Positions 46,053 to 58,443 of a DNA stretch of 64,000 nt are shown here, one piece after another. The notes below the pieces were generated by a model, which saw nothing but the letters and a program-made list of their open reading frames with translations, searched no databases and was not told the DNA's origin. This DNA is from Oreocharis arfaki (lineage: Eukaryota; Chordata; Aves; Passeriformes; Paramythiidae). Positions within the stretch are counted from its first letter, which is position 1, and each line of letters starts with the position of its first letter. The position numbers and the translations under genes are program-made. The stretch covers positions 139,882 through 203,881 of the forward strand of contig VZRR01012738.1 of NCBI GenBank assembly GCA_013398015.1. Direction: 5' to 3'.

Positions 46053-48581
46053 TGCCATGTTCCAACTTCGCCCGAAAAGCCCAGGGCACGCTCCTTCCTC
46101 AGCTGAGCACACCTGGAGAGGCAAATGTGTCTGTAGGTGCAGGGCCTCCTCCTGTCTGACACTGGAGCTGGCAGTTGCCTCCTAAAGAAGCATTGGAAGC
46201 ATTTGTGTTACTCCAGCAATTTCGTATCAGAAATACTGAGAATTGGAACCCTCTGGATACTGGAAAACTCTGTTTGTTGCCATGCTGCGATTTGCATAGC
46301 TTAAATAGATTTTGCCCATGCAACAGCCAGATTTTAGCCCAAATTCTGTGACAAAATACAGGCGAGACAGGTATGTCTGGTAGGAAGCAGGAGGTTATTG
46401 ACTTCTTCTGGCCTTTGCAGAGGGAGGGAACCAGGAATGAGCATGAAAACTGTTGTGTGGATGAGCCACTATTTAAACTGTGGTGTTGGACACTGCTTAA
46501 AATGGAGTTATTTTCATCAGGCATTGGCAGCCGTTTGGGGGCAGTAGAGGATGGGATCTTTGGGGTCTTCATTAACCTTTTCATTGGTCTGTATTTGTAT
46601 ACAAGTGCAGGTAGTGTGTCCACGGGGAAGTTCTAAAGTATTCAGAGCTACTGATTCTTCTCTCAGTGAAAAGTCTACTAAAAATAGGGTATTCTTCCAT
46701 TCAAAACCTGATCTGTAATGTGAAATGTCATGCTGTAGGGATAGTAAAAGAGCTTTTACATGAGGAAGTTCTTTCTGTGAGCTGTTTCTTACAGTGGGTG
46801 AAATGCAGCAAAAAGAAAAAGGACTTGAATCACTTTCTGCCTTATTGAATTACCTTCGGGTGGCGTAAAATTTGTTCTGAAATCTTTGTTCATTGCCTTT
46901 TGACAAGTATGTATGATTTTTTTCTATTTGAACTATGTTCTTAAGAGGTCTGCTTCTCTTCCTGGTGTGTGGGCTGTGGAGGTGTTGGATATTAAGGAAA
47001 TGGCGAAGAGAAAAACAATGTTTTCAAAAAAACACCCATTTCTTTGACAGAACTTTCTGTGTTATCTAAAGAATTTGAAATTGGGGCACGAGAGCTGGAT
47101 GCTCACTTCAGACTGCAGTGATCTGGAAAGATTTAGCATTTGTCGTTACCTGGCAGTCTTAAGTTTTAAATGCAAAATGCAAGGCTTTTCTCAAATTCTA
47201 AATGCAAAGTGCAAAGCTTTCCCTATTTAACGAATAAGTGGAGATAAAATCTGCTTTTTGAAGTAACAGTGTGCATCTGGTTCAAACACAGGAAATTTGA
47301 GCGATGCCTGCAAACTTGGCTGGACCTCAGCGCTGCGGCAAATTACGTTGAGAAGCAGAGGATATATGGAATTTTGCTGTGTGAACACTATTCTTAACCT
47401 GCATGCTGGACTTGCACTGGTATTTTTTAGAATAACAAATGACTGTCTCTCTCCAGTCAGACCCTCTTGGCACCGTAAACCTTCCGGGTGCCCACCATAC
47501 TGGGCGGGTGAGGATACGCTGCACACACAGCACAGCCTTGGCTTCACCTGATTGCTCTGACAGTGCCTCTGGGAAAGCCCCATTAGTCTCTTAATAAGAA
47601 TTTAAACTGGCAGGTAAAGACAAGCTAATCTCTGTTTCATCCCATGATTTATTTGAACAGCAAGATGTCTGGTTTCTTTTCTTTGCTGTTGCTGTTGAGC
47701 TGCCAATGGGGACTGAACAATGAATTTGGGAATTTTAATGGATTTATTTAGTAACAATCAAGTGCTTGCTATGTAATTGCTGCTTGATTCTGACTCGATA
47801 TGAAGAGTAAAATTGAGAAGGATCTTGACTACATTCCAGTCACAGTTTTGTGAGACGATGAACAACGTGGTTAGGACAGGTGCCTGCTGTCAGATTTGCC
47901 TGATGTAATTCTGACGCTCATAGGTGCAGGGTGGGTTTTCATCACCCAGCTGAATGTTTTATTAAATTGGTCAATTGATGGACAAAAATGTAACCTTTTG
48001 AAACTCTTACCTTCAGGTTCATACGCGTCCTGGAAGTGAGGAGAAAAGGGAGTGTTTTAAGAAGAACCATCTACTGAGGGTAGCAAGCTCTGTGTTCTAG
48101 TGGTAGTGGAGCACTTCAGGGAGATTACTGCGGAACCTATATGGTCAGACAATGATGACAGAAAAGGAATGATGTGATAAATACAGGAACGAACTCCGTG
48201 CTGTCAGTTTGGGTGTTCCTGTTGGGGTGCACAGCCATAGCTGCCTTCTGGTTGATTGCAAATTGCGAACAGAAATTGGATTTGGCTTTGCCTTCAGAGC
48301 TGTCTCTTCATTTGAAGGGCTTTCTTACAAGGATTCCATTTCTGTGTCAGTCTTGAATTTAATGAGCTCATATAAATTACTCCAGCCTCTGGAGACAGCT
48401 CCATACAGACGCTGGCTGGCCAGTTTCCTGGGTGGAATGCACCGCAGTCTGAGAGCTCCGAATGCATCAAAACTTCTGTTACTGTAACTGAGGACTCTTT
48501 CTGTCTCATGACCTAGACAACATTATTATTTTGCTTACTGCATTTGCCTTTTGCCAAACTTAATTGGGCAGACATTAAACT
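46053..48581 (+). other. MAGI3: Inferred MAGI3 intron 1, sixth part
   Basis: No gene is recognised. An internal direct repeat lies at 47168-47221: AAATGCAAAATGCAAGGCTT and AAATGCAAAGTGCAAAGCTT, about 30 bases apart, rich in ATGCAAA words. Confidence 0.5.
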
Positions 48582-48735
48582 GTAGAATCGCAGATTTGTT
48601 AAGGTTGGAAAAGACCTTTAAGGTCACCAAGTCCAGCCGTCAACCAGCACCACTAAACCGTGTCCTCAAGTGCTAAATCGTGTTTTTTAAACACCTCCAG
48701 TGATGGTGACTCCAGTAGTTCCCTGGGCAGTCTTA
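48582..48735 (-). mobile_element. CR1 LINE 3' fragment, minus strand
   Basis: Inverted motifs: 'aaggttggaaaagaccttta', 'ggtcaccaagtccagccgtc', 'aacacctccagtgatggtga' and 'gtagttccctgggcagtctt'. Confidence 0.94.
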
Positions 48736-49449
48736 ATTGAAACTGAAAGCAACTGGGTGCAAGTTAATCACTGAATTCAGTGGCTTATCAGCCAGACAGT
48801 TGTCACAGACATCTGCTGGTGAGCAGTTGTTTGCTGCCCTGTTCTCTAGACTTTGATTCTTGTTCACTGCTGAAATGTTTATTTTGTCATTTATTGTACT
48901 TGGAGAAGGGCTAGTAGGTATCTTTGAAGCTGGTCATGAGTGATTGTGCCATTTGTACCCTGACTACAGCCACGGCCCTGCAGGACTTTCTAAAATCAGA
49001 TGTTTTACGTTTTTGAAGTGTGTTTGTACATGGCTTATGCTGGAAATCATAGAGGGAAAACAAAGTTATTGTGGAGTTGTTGCCCATATTCTTTCTGTCT
49101 GCTTCGACTAGTTCTAGATTATCATGTAGAGTAGTGGAAGAAGTTTGCTCTGAAGTTAAAAATAATTGGAAATACAGCTATGGTGTTCCCCATGCGTAAT
49201 GACCTCTCCATAGGTGAGCAAATACTAATATGTGCCAGCTAGAATTGAATCAGCTATACAATTGACCACTGAAAGGGCAAATTTTCTTTTAGTGTTCAGT
49301 AAATTCTGATTATGAAAATCAAATTTATTCTTTTAATGAATAGGTTATTTGCCGTTTTTAAATCTGCCAGTCTCTTGAATGTAGATGTTCTGAACACTTT
49401 ATTGCAGAAGTATTTCTTGAAAGAAGATTGTCGTATTGCTGTTACATTG

Positions 49450-49531
49450 GGGTGGTTGTGTGCATGGCCAGGAGTTGGACTTCACGATCCTTGCTGGTCC
49501 CTTCCAGCTCAGGATATTCTATGATTCCATG
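49450..49531 (+). mobile_element. CR1 LINE extreme 3' fragment
   Basis: The terminal block 'gccaggagttggacttcacg', 'tggtcccttccagctcagga' and a TATTCTATGATTCCATGA tail are visible. Confidence 0.92.
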
Positions 49532-52500
49532 AGTTGTTTATTAATCTGAAGATTTATGTTTTAATAGCTGTTGGTTACCAGCGTCTTTTTCCACATACTG
49601 ACATCCTCCATTGAGGCACTTCTGTTACTAACTACAGATAGATAAGAAAAAGAAGAAACGCTGAGAAACAGATGTTGCGAGACCGAGTACCCAGCCGTGT
49701 GCTGACAAAATGAATCTCATGGTGATTAGTTAACAATTCCTTGGCAGGCAGAGGCATACGTGAAACAGTAAACACAGCATGGGGAAATAATAATATTAAT
49801 TTAGAAAAAAAAGAGTGTTCTGAACGTAAAACATTGGCAGCATCAGTTCAACCATCTGTGTTGCTGAAGAGCTGACTGTATTGTCGTAAGTCACACCAAG
49901 GTCAGTTGAGCTGATTTTAGAACTGGTTTTAGACATGTTTTCCTGCAAAGTGGTGATGGGGAGGTGCACGGATTTTTAACTTAAATTCTGCGTCAGTAAT
50001 GAGGAGGAGTCTGTCAGCCTCAGTTGGCTGGGTTTGTTAGAAATTCCAATCACTGTGCCAAATAGTGAGGTGAGCACCTCTGCCAGCTCTTTGAATGAGC
50101 CGTGGCTGTCAGTGGGATCCTGCACCGCTCCCAGACACGCTTTGGAGCTCATCAGTCAGCACCTCGGGTGCCTTTGTGCCAGGCTGACTGCTGTGACCTG
50201 GGTTCCTGCAGGGAAGGGCTGTGATGGGATGTGCCATGCTTGTACTTCACTAGAAAGCAGCTGGATCTCAGAGGCTGAGCAGTTCCTCTCTGCTGGCATC
50301 CAGCTCCTCACATGTGCACTCCTTGGAGAAAGCACTCTTCCATAGTTAATTGAAAATTGAAAATTGAAAATCAAAAGTTCCATAACTAAAAATAAATCTT
50401 ATTAAATGAATAGTGATGATATAATAGGATATCCTGTGCAAGCAGAAAGAGGAATTCCTTTCATTTTCAGTATTATGTGATGATTAACTGAACATGTAGG
50501 GAAATGGTCTTCTCTTACTTGATTGCTTCAACAACGGCCCGTGATAAAGATTATAAACAGAAGCTTCTCTGTAAAATTGGGTTATAATAGAACTGGGCTT
50601 CCTGCAGTGACACCAGAGAGATTCATGGGTGTGACAGATCAGTGTGGATCAACATCTCCGCTCTTTCTGGGATGCTGTGCTGCACACTGGTGTGCCCCCT
50701 GGTCCTTGGGTGTTGCAGCAGACTGAGTAAAGCATCTCTTGGTGTAGAATTGCTGTGTGAACCGTGTGAGTCGGGCACTGACATTAGTCATGGCTGGTGC
50801 ACATCTGGAGTTCCAGTGATTTCACTGACTGCCCATGTTGTGCAGTGAGCACTGCAGCAGGGGGTTGTTTTCCAATTAAACTGCAAGATGTCTCTGATCA
50901 ATACCGCTGTGACACAGCACTTCTATGGGTTTGATCAGAGGAGTGCTGACCTGGCACGTAGGTCTTGGTGATTCCAGGTTCCTGAGAGTCCTTTGGAGTG
51001 TGGTGAGTAACAGCAGTGCAATCTGCAGCCTGAAGCATCAGCTCTTCCTTGGGAATGCTGCAGCCCACCCTTCAGCAGTGCTGGGATTTCCCAGGCTCCT
51101 TGAAAAGCCGGCTTCAGGAAGCTCTAATTCCTTCATAAAAGTTGCATAATGTTTGTCCGAACAGGAATTGCTCCTTAACCCTTGTGCTCCGGGGCTCTCT
51201 GTACTGGTGGGACCTTGGCGGGTCTCGAAGGAAAGTGGAGTTGAGGAGCCACTAAAAAGCCCTTGATGACATTTTTATATGGGAGTGATCTGTTACAAGA
51301 GGTGTTACACTTGCAGGCAGTACAAAGCCGGGATGTTCAGGATGAGGCTGGTATTTAAAAGCCCGATTTGTTGTTGTGTAAATTAGTTTATGGGTCCAGC
51401 TACAATGGTCCACGTGCTGCTGCTCACTGACACAGCTAGAGGACGCCTCTGCTGTGAACATTGTCTGTTTTCCATGGTGGATGGTCACCTCAGAGGTTTG
51501 TCTGCTCCAGGAGAACAGGCATGCAGCATCTTTGTCGATAGAGTATCTTTGTATTGGACTCGTGCTCTGCCAAACTTGAGACTGAAATAGGTTAGTAGGC
51601 CTAGAAATGATGCAGAGTGTAATTGCCTGTCTTGCTTCCTATGGAGAGCAGGCTAAAAATAAACCTGTCTGTGATTTGCATAAATTCTGTTCTGATCTGA
51701 GCCCCCCCCCAAAAAAAAAAAAAAAAGGTCTTGGAATGTGAACACATACCCTTCTGCTGGGAAAGCAGTGCCAAGTCCCAAGTAGATTAAATGGCTTGTG
51801 TAACAGAGAGCAGCTGCAAGGACATTTTTCTTTGGGGATGTGACTGAAATGTGTCATTCTGTAGAGCTGCACCCTGCTTAAGCAATGAGATATGGTATGT
51901 TAGACATACGTCACAGCTGAAACATGATGCTCTCTCTGGACAAACAGAAAGATTGAAAGCTTCTGCCAAACACTATGACAGGTTAGCCTGCACAGGTACC
52001 CTGTGTGCTTTTACCCCACAAGCTGAGGAAGCACCCACTGACTGGGTTGGACATTGTCAAAATGTTCCAGTCTTTTTTCTATATTAGTTGTAATAATTTG
52101 AACTTCCCACCTTCTCCTTGTGCTGAGAGCATAGGTGTGTATTTGCCAGGTCACAGTGAAGTACTTGCAGGTGAAGTACAGCAGGTACTGGCAGCTGTGT
52201 CACCTCTGGGCTTTTCCATTAAACAGTAATCGTTTTCCACTTGATGAGCCCTGAGAATTCCTATTTTAGTTAGACTGTGAGAGAAGCCATGGAGCTGTTT
52301 TATATCTCTTAACGTGTGTTTCGCTGGAATTTTCATAGTCGGTGGCGTTTTGCAATCACAGCTTACGTAACACATCATGCAGCTGAGCAGAGCCATTGGA
52401 CACTCTGGGATTCTGTTCACGTGTTTGGAATTCTGAATATACATGGTGGAACTCTGGTTACGTTTCTCTTCTGCTTTGTTCTAAGTGAGAAAACAAAATT

Positions 52501-52689
52501 GCGTGGCGTTGTATAATATCTGCAGTTTTCAGCCTGTGGTGTTCAAACTCCCCTGGGGAGGGGAGGAGGCTTGGGGGGCGGAATTAGGGGGATCAGCAGG
52601 AAGGTGCCAGAAGGTGGCATCGGATCTCTGCGGGCTGGGCCGGGAGAGCTCCTGCCTGCTCAGCCCTCGGATTGTGGGGGCTCTTTTTT
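49532..52689 (+). other. MAGI3: Inferred MAGI3 intron 1, seventh part
   Basis: No exon is recognised. Three ATTGAAA units lie in tandem at 50349-50369. A C9-A16 homopolymer junction lies at 51702-51726. GC content rises from 52540 as the CR1 copy is approached. Confidence 0.5.
51702..51726. repeat. C9-A16 homopolymer pair
   Basis: Nine C are followed directly by sixteen A. This is slippage-prone and its length may be unreliable in the assembly. Confidence 0.9.
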
Positions 52690-53376
52690 AGTGGATGAGA
52701 GGCTGGACATGACCTGGCCACGTGCACTAGGACCCAGAAACCAACCCTACCCCCAATCCCTCTCTTCCCTCCTATCTCCCCCTGAGTCCTTGGCTGATCC
52801 CACAGCGCGGGCAGCAGGGGAGGTGGGGAATTCTGCCCTGCTCAGGTGAGAGCCCACCTGCAGAGCTGCCTCCAGCTCTGGGGACTAACATCAGAAATAT
52901 GTGGAGCTGCTGGAACAAATCCAGAGGAGACCATGGAGGTGCTTCAAGGGCTGCAGCCCCTCGGCTCTGGATCCAGGCTGGGAGAGCGGGGGGTGTTCAG
53001 CCCGGAGAAAAGAAGGCACCGGGGAGATCTTAGAGCCCCTCCAACACCTAAAGGGGCTCCAAGAGAGCTGGAGAGGGACTTTAGACAAAGACCCGGAGTG
53101 ACAGGACAAGGGGGAATGGTTTCTCACTGCCAGAGGACAGGATTAGATGGGGTATTGAGAAGGAATTCTTGGCTGTGAGGGTGCTGAGGCCCTGGTACAG
53201 GTTGCCCAGAGCAGCTGTGGTTGCCCCATCTCTGGAAGTGTCCAAGGCCAGGTTGAATGAAGCTTGGAGCAAGCTGGTCTAGTGGAAGGTGTCCCTGCTC
53301 CTGGCAGGGGGATGGGACTGGATGAGCTTTAAGGTCCCTTCCAACCCAAACCATTACAGAATTCTATGATTTTACC
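52690..53376 (+). mobile_element. Longest CR1 LINE copy in the window, about 690 bases
   Basis: It spans the end of the CR1 coding region and the entire 3' region: 'aggctggacatgacctggcc', 'gagagcccacctgcagagct', 'ggagctgctggaacaaatcc', 'cttagagcccctccaacacc', 'gtgacaggacaagggggaat', 'ccaaggccaggttgaatgaa', 'aggtcccttccaacccaaac' and a GAATTCTATGATTTT end. A C/T-rich expansion lies near 52746-52790 relative to the copy at 16815. No long ORF2 frame survives. Confidence 0.95.
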
Positions 53377-56300
53377 CTTCTGTTCACCAGTAGAGCATAC
53401 TAAGATTTCAGGTTTTAAAAAAAATTTCCTCCAAAACCAAGGGAATGCAATTCCGTTTTCTCATCTGTTCCCTTAAAATACATTTTTGTGCAAAAGGCTG
53501 TAATGAAGCTGTAAGCACTAGTAATGAATTAACATCATTTAATAGGAAAGCAGCTTACTTTTAATAAACTGCTGATTTGAAAAATTGCTTTTATTGTGAA
53601 CAGTAAAGTATTTTTCGAAAAGTTTGTAAGAAAATCATCCTCTGCTTATTGAGTCACCTATCAGCACTGCAGCTCCTTGGTAGTGTGTAGCTGCCACTGT
53701 CTCCAGAAGGTGTTGGCATGGAAATTTAAGGCAGGGAGTGTGATATCCATCACTCCTATTCGCCTCTCTACTTCGCAATGCTGTGTTTTGCTGCGGTGGC
53801 ACCTGAGCCTATTTTTCTTCTGCAGTCACTTAATTCTCCTTCCCCAGCACCAGTGTGCATATCCTCATCTAAACAATTCTTTTGTGGTTAATTTAAATTA
53901 AAACTGAAAACAAGAGGCTTGTGCCTGTTCATCTTGCAGAACCTGAGTGGTATAAAGTACATTATTCCTCTTGACTGGTCCCTGTGTTGCCTGTGTCATC
54001 CTTTAGAGGCGGCTCAGCAGCACGACAAACACCAACCCGACATTTATCAGGTCATTTTGGAGAGGCTGATACATGGAGGTTTTCCTAAAAGCCTTCGTGA
54101 AACAATGTAAAAGAAGCATGTTCGGCTCCTGGAGGGAAAATAATTTGGTTTTTGCCAGAGGTTGCTTAAAGCATCCTTACTATTACTTTATTTTTCTGCT
54201 TTCTAATGCACACCATTCTCTGTGTGAATTTCTGTAATTTTTCCTCTGCCCACTATTTTGTTTGACTTTCCTCTGTTTACCCCAGGCAATCGTGTCAATC
54301 TTCAATTTAGTTATCTTGGTCTCAGAGTATAGTCCAGTCTCTAAGCTTTTAATATTAAGATTAACCCCTCAATATTGGGTATCCTCAACAGCAGCCTTGC
54401 CTTTATTTTGTCTTTAAACTGAGTTGATTTTTATTGAAAAGGGTTTATGAGCTTTTAAAATTTTAAACATGAAGAGGGAAAGATCAGTGAGTAAATAAAG
54501 TCTGTAATTCTACATCCAGAACAGATTTTCACATATTGCCAAGTTTTTCCAACGTGCAGTGCTCTAAAGGTAGCTAATGACCAGATTCATCTGCCTCAGT
54601 GAAATATGAGTGTGTTGACCTGCCTAAGTGAATTATGCTGGGATTGCTGAAGTGCAGATTGGGCTTTGACAAGGAGATGGATGGACTGTTTTAGCAGCAA
54701 AACATTTTTTTAATGTTGAGAAACTATCTTGTCTACAATGAATAAAGTAATTTGTAGTAACAAATGGAAAATACTTTTCTTCCTGGAGATTACCTCATTT
54801 GTTTCCATTTTCCATGACATATTTTGCTCATTATGCTGCAGGAAGCAAATCTAAAGTTTTATCAGGAACAGTTCATGCTGGTAAAATAGGGAATTGAGGT
54901 GGGGGCTGCAGGGCTGCTGTGTGTTCCTGGGAAGGGATCGGGTGGAGAACCGCATTAGTGGGAATTGCTGTTGCCTGTGTAACGGCTGTACAGCCACGAG
55001 GACAGTGCTGAGGTGTTGTCCCAACACTGCAAAATGCTTTTTGTGTGTTAGGAAGTAATATTTAAATAAATGACAGTGTTAAAGCAGGTGAGAAGTTGAC
55101 TTCATTTGGAGCTCAGGGCTCATGTTTGGCACAGGATGTGCTGCCTGTTCAGAGGGTGTGCTGGGCTGCTTCTGTCCTCGCTTGAGGACTTAAGGTGGTT
55201 TTAGTGTGTGTTTTGGTTAATCTGTGGACATCACCAACCTCTCTGAAGGGCCGATAGGTAATCTTGGTTCCTCATCGTGCCATGGTTTTGTTTGGAGGGA
55301 AGCGGGTGTAGATTGAAGTTCTGTTTGCTGTTGGCGAGTGGTGTTGCTGAGGTCATGTTTGAGAGTTGAGTACAAGGTGTGAAATGCCCTCACCTTGGCT
55401 AAAAGGGAAGGGAAGGTAGAAACTTGCTTCAACCAAAACCTGTAGCCAACTTTGCAGAAGTGACACATGGTTGGGAAAACCTGGTTAGTGGTGGGAGAGG
55501 TTTGATGGTTTGGGATTTTTTCCAAATTTGACATATATGTAAGTACAGTAATCGGTTGAAGATGTAGGTGAGTGGGCCTTGTATGAGGACTGCTGTGGTG
55601 GGTCTCTGACCTTTTTGAGGTGGTCTCCTCAGCAGCTTTGAGCTCACAGGCTTCAAAGACTCCTGTCAGAAACGCTTCTGGGGCAGGTTTATGCGTTTCA
55701 TAACCCGTCGGTGATGTGATGTAACAGGAGCAGTTGTCTGTTCCAGCCTTTTTCCCTACTGTTGTGCTACACCAGCATCCGCCTGCTGCTGCCCATCTCC
55801 TGCTCTGGGTTTGGAGACAAAGGTTGAGCTTTTTCCCTAAAGCCCTGAGTGTTCTGCTGTAGTACGTAACGTAAATTTACCAAGGTCACTGAACCCTATT
55901 TAATGTGCTTTCTGGGAGGCTGACAGGGTACAAAAGATTGGTTTATACCCTCCTGTCAGAAGGATGAGGCAGTAACACAAAAGCTCAGTTATTTGTGTGC
56001 TGAAGGGGCTGTGGTTCTCCAGTGATGTGACAGATTCACTAATGATACCTGACAGAAGTATTGCAAAGGAGTAATTGTAAAAAACCCCAACTCTCTTCTG
56101 TTATGCAACGTTTTTAAGAAGGAAATATTTTCTTTTTATAATTTGAAGAATGCAGGTTCCCATGTGACAAAATATTGAACTCAGGTGACTAGTGAGTAGG
56201 TGTAAATTGAATGGAAACTGCTTCAAAATACAGTGAAATAGTTTCTTGTCTGTAGAGACTTTGAATTTTGGTAATAGGTTTTGTATTCTAATACTTTATA

Positions 56301-56393
56301 TTGATTTTCAAACAATTCCAGAATATTGTCACTGTCTTGTTCGGGAGATGAGGGGGGATGGTTGTTAGTCAGCTCTGCTTAAAATCCACTGTG
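53377..56393 (+). other. MAGI3: Inferred MAGI3 intron 1, eighth part
   Basis: AT-rich, with no recognisable exon or repeat. The 54420-54680 stretch looks like non-repetitive unique sequence, with no long frame. Confidence 0.5.
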
Positions 56394-56612
56394 CCAGAAA
56401 AAATTCTTCCCTGTGAGGGTGGGGAGGCCCTGGCACAGGTTGCCCTGAGCAGCTGTGGCTGCCCCATCCCTGGAAGCGTTCAAGGCCAGGTTGAACGGGG
56501 CTTGGAGCAACCTGGTCTAGTGGAAGGTGTCACTGCCCAAGGCAGGGAGTGAAACAAGATGAGCTTTAAGGTTTCTTTCCGACACAAACCATTCTGGGAT
56601 TCTGTGATTTGA
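56394..56612 (+). mobile_element. CR1 LINE 3' fragment near MAGI3 exon 2
   Basis: It contains 'aaaattcttccctgtgaggg', 'gaggccctggcacaggttgc', 'gtggctgccccatccctgga', 'gcttggagcaacctggtcta' and a TCTGGGATTCTGTGATTTG end. It stops 160 bases before the exon. Confidence 0.95.
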
Positions 56613-56772
56613 TAGTACAAAATGGTTTTTTCCATCGAGGTTGTTGTATTTAAAACAACCCAGTTCTTCCAACTGCTTGCTTTTTCTGAAGCTTCTATAG
56701 CACTGGAACATAGTTCCTGTTGTGAGATCCTGCTTTACAAGTTATTCTAATTTGTTCTTTTTTCTTTTTAAG

Positions 56773-56889
56773 GAAAAGTCATCAACAAGGACTTGCGCCA
56801 CTACCTGAGCCTTCAGTTCCAGAAGGGCTCGATAGACCACAAACTCCAGCAAGTGATCAGAGACAATCTCTATTTGAGAACCATCCCTT
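56773..56889 (+). CDS. MAGI3: MAGI3 exon 2 (start of guanylate-kinase-like region)
   Basis: This internal exon encodes the start of the guanylate-kinase-like region of MAGI3, a membrane-associated scaffold of tight junctions known to bind PTEN and other partners through its PDZ domains. The 38 whole codons begin [19 protein letters not shown] and end NLYLRTIP. It is bounded by AAG at 56770-56772 (acceptor AG 56771-56772, after a T-rich tract) and a GTAAGTATG donor from 56890. The first two bases complete a glycine codon started in exon 1 and the last base starts a cysteine codon, so the frame matches exon 3. The sequence is close to mammalian MAGI3, and MAGI1/MAGI2 differ more in the exons downstream. 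The short minus-strand frame across it is a shadow. Confidence 0.95.
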
Positions 56890-58323
56890 GTAAGTATGTA
56901 AAGATCAGCCTCATTTGATCTGTTCCTGCTAACTCCCACATCATTTGTGAGCTTGAAATGCTTTCTCTCTTAATCTGATTTAGAGTTTTACCTTGCAGCA
57001 GGGACTTCTGGCTTTGCTACAATAGTTTCACATCTGAAGTTGCCATGAATTGGTACAGCCAGTATGGACCGAAAACCAGCAAAAATTTGAGAATTCAAAG
57101 CTCAGATTGTTTCAGTAATATCTGTGCATTGCTCTTCGCAAGTTCGTCAGTAGTTGTTAGAATGACTGCAGCCACCACAAGAAATAAATCTTTCTCAGCA
57201 TGATCAAGCAGTGCAAAAACATCCTGATTTTTGTTAATGCGTTGGGTTTTTTTTCTTCACAAAGAGCCAGCTGAGACCCTGACTGTCAAGGGCATTAGGC
57301 AGAGCAGGGCAGCTGGAAGGAGGGTGGCCGGAGGGGTTGGGTGCAGAAGGTGTGTCAGTGGCAGAAGGTATAGGCAAACTGTTCGCTCATCCTGAGAAGA
57401 CCGATTAAAAAGGCTCTTCAATGACTGTTTAAATATTCGTCGCACTACAGACTTACTTTGTCAAGTAACGTTTTTGTATCTGCAGGAATTCTGCTCTGTT
57501 CTCTCTGAGCACACCCGAGAGTTTGTGGCTTTCTTAAACTGCATTTCACTATTATTAGCTTTTATTTACTAGCTCTTGTTCATGCTGCTGCCTGAAAAAC
57601 TTGACGTATGCCTTTAAAATGCTATTAGGTAGTAGGCAGTTATAAATAGTAATGAATCCGTGCAGTCCTTTCAGGAGAGCTTTAATTAAGCTGTTGTAAC
57701 TATGGAAGGCCTGTTTTCATAGACAAAACACTTTGAGAACCTCTGCATTAACACAGCAGTTTACCGATGAAGTTTACCTACAGGCAGTGGCTGAATTACA
57801 CTCTGAATTGTAGGTTAAAAAATAAGTCTTGTGCCTAGTTACGGATTTGGTGGCTCAAAAATCAAACGTGCTTAGTCATGATGACCTCATTGCAAATTAG
57901 AGAGTTGGTGCTGGTGGAAGTAGGGAAAGATGCAGCACCATTACAGCTGGGTTAAAAGAAAACATCACAGCTGTTCCCAGAATCCCAGATGGGGATTGCC
58001 TGGCCCAGGCATCATCAGCTGCCACAAAAGTTGTTTTTGTTTCACTGACCATAGGGAAGATTTCTCTCTTAATTACCATGTCACCCAACTTTTTCTCTCC
58101 TCCTCCCTCAGTACCAGAACTGTCGTTCCTATGTAATTCACTGGCTCAGTTTTTATGCATTATTGTTCACTTGCTCACCAGTTGTTCTAACTCTTAGTGG
58201 AATGACATGATCTTTGTATGAAGATTCAAAAATACATTGTTTTTACTGAACTGTACAGCAGGCAGCATTTGGTAACAGGCAGCACTTAAGTATCTTACGA
58301 AAGTGTTTTCTCTGTCTTTGCAG
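56890..58323 (+). other. MAGI3: MAGI3 intron 2
   Basis: A 1434-base intron, GTAAGT to CAG. No CR1 copy or other recognisable feature is present. Confidence 0.9.
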
Positions 58324-58443
58324 GCACTACAAGGGCTCCCAGGGATGGGGAGGTCCCTGGGGTAGACTATAATTTCATTCCTGTTGAGCAGTTTAAAGCG
58401 CTGGAAGAAAGCGGAGCCTTACTAGAAAGTGGAACATACGATG
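58324..58443 (+). CDS. MAGI3: MAGI3 exon 3 (guanylate-kinase-like domain, nucleotide-site remnant)
   Basis: The exon encodes 39 whole codons, starting TTRAPRDGEVPGVDYNF after the split cysteine. In true guanylate kinases and in MAGUKs the TTR-xxR-xxE-xxGxDYxF pattern forms the GMP-binding face, and its form here is well kept. The ATP-binding P-loop that would lie N-terminal is not present in MAGI proteins, so the domain is a binding module rather than an enzyme; that is family knowledge, not seen here. It continues with VEQFKALEESGALLESGTYD. The CAG acceptor is at 58321-58323 and the GTACGT donor starts at 58444. It joins exon 4 through a split glycine codon (G|GT). Confidence 0.96.
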
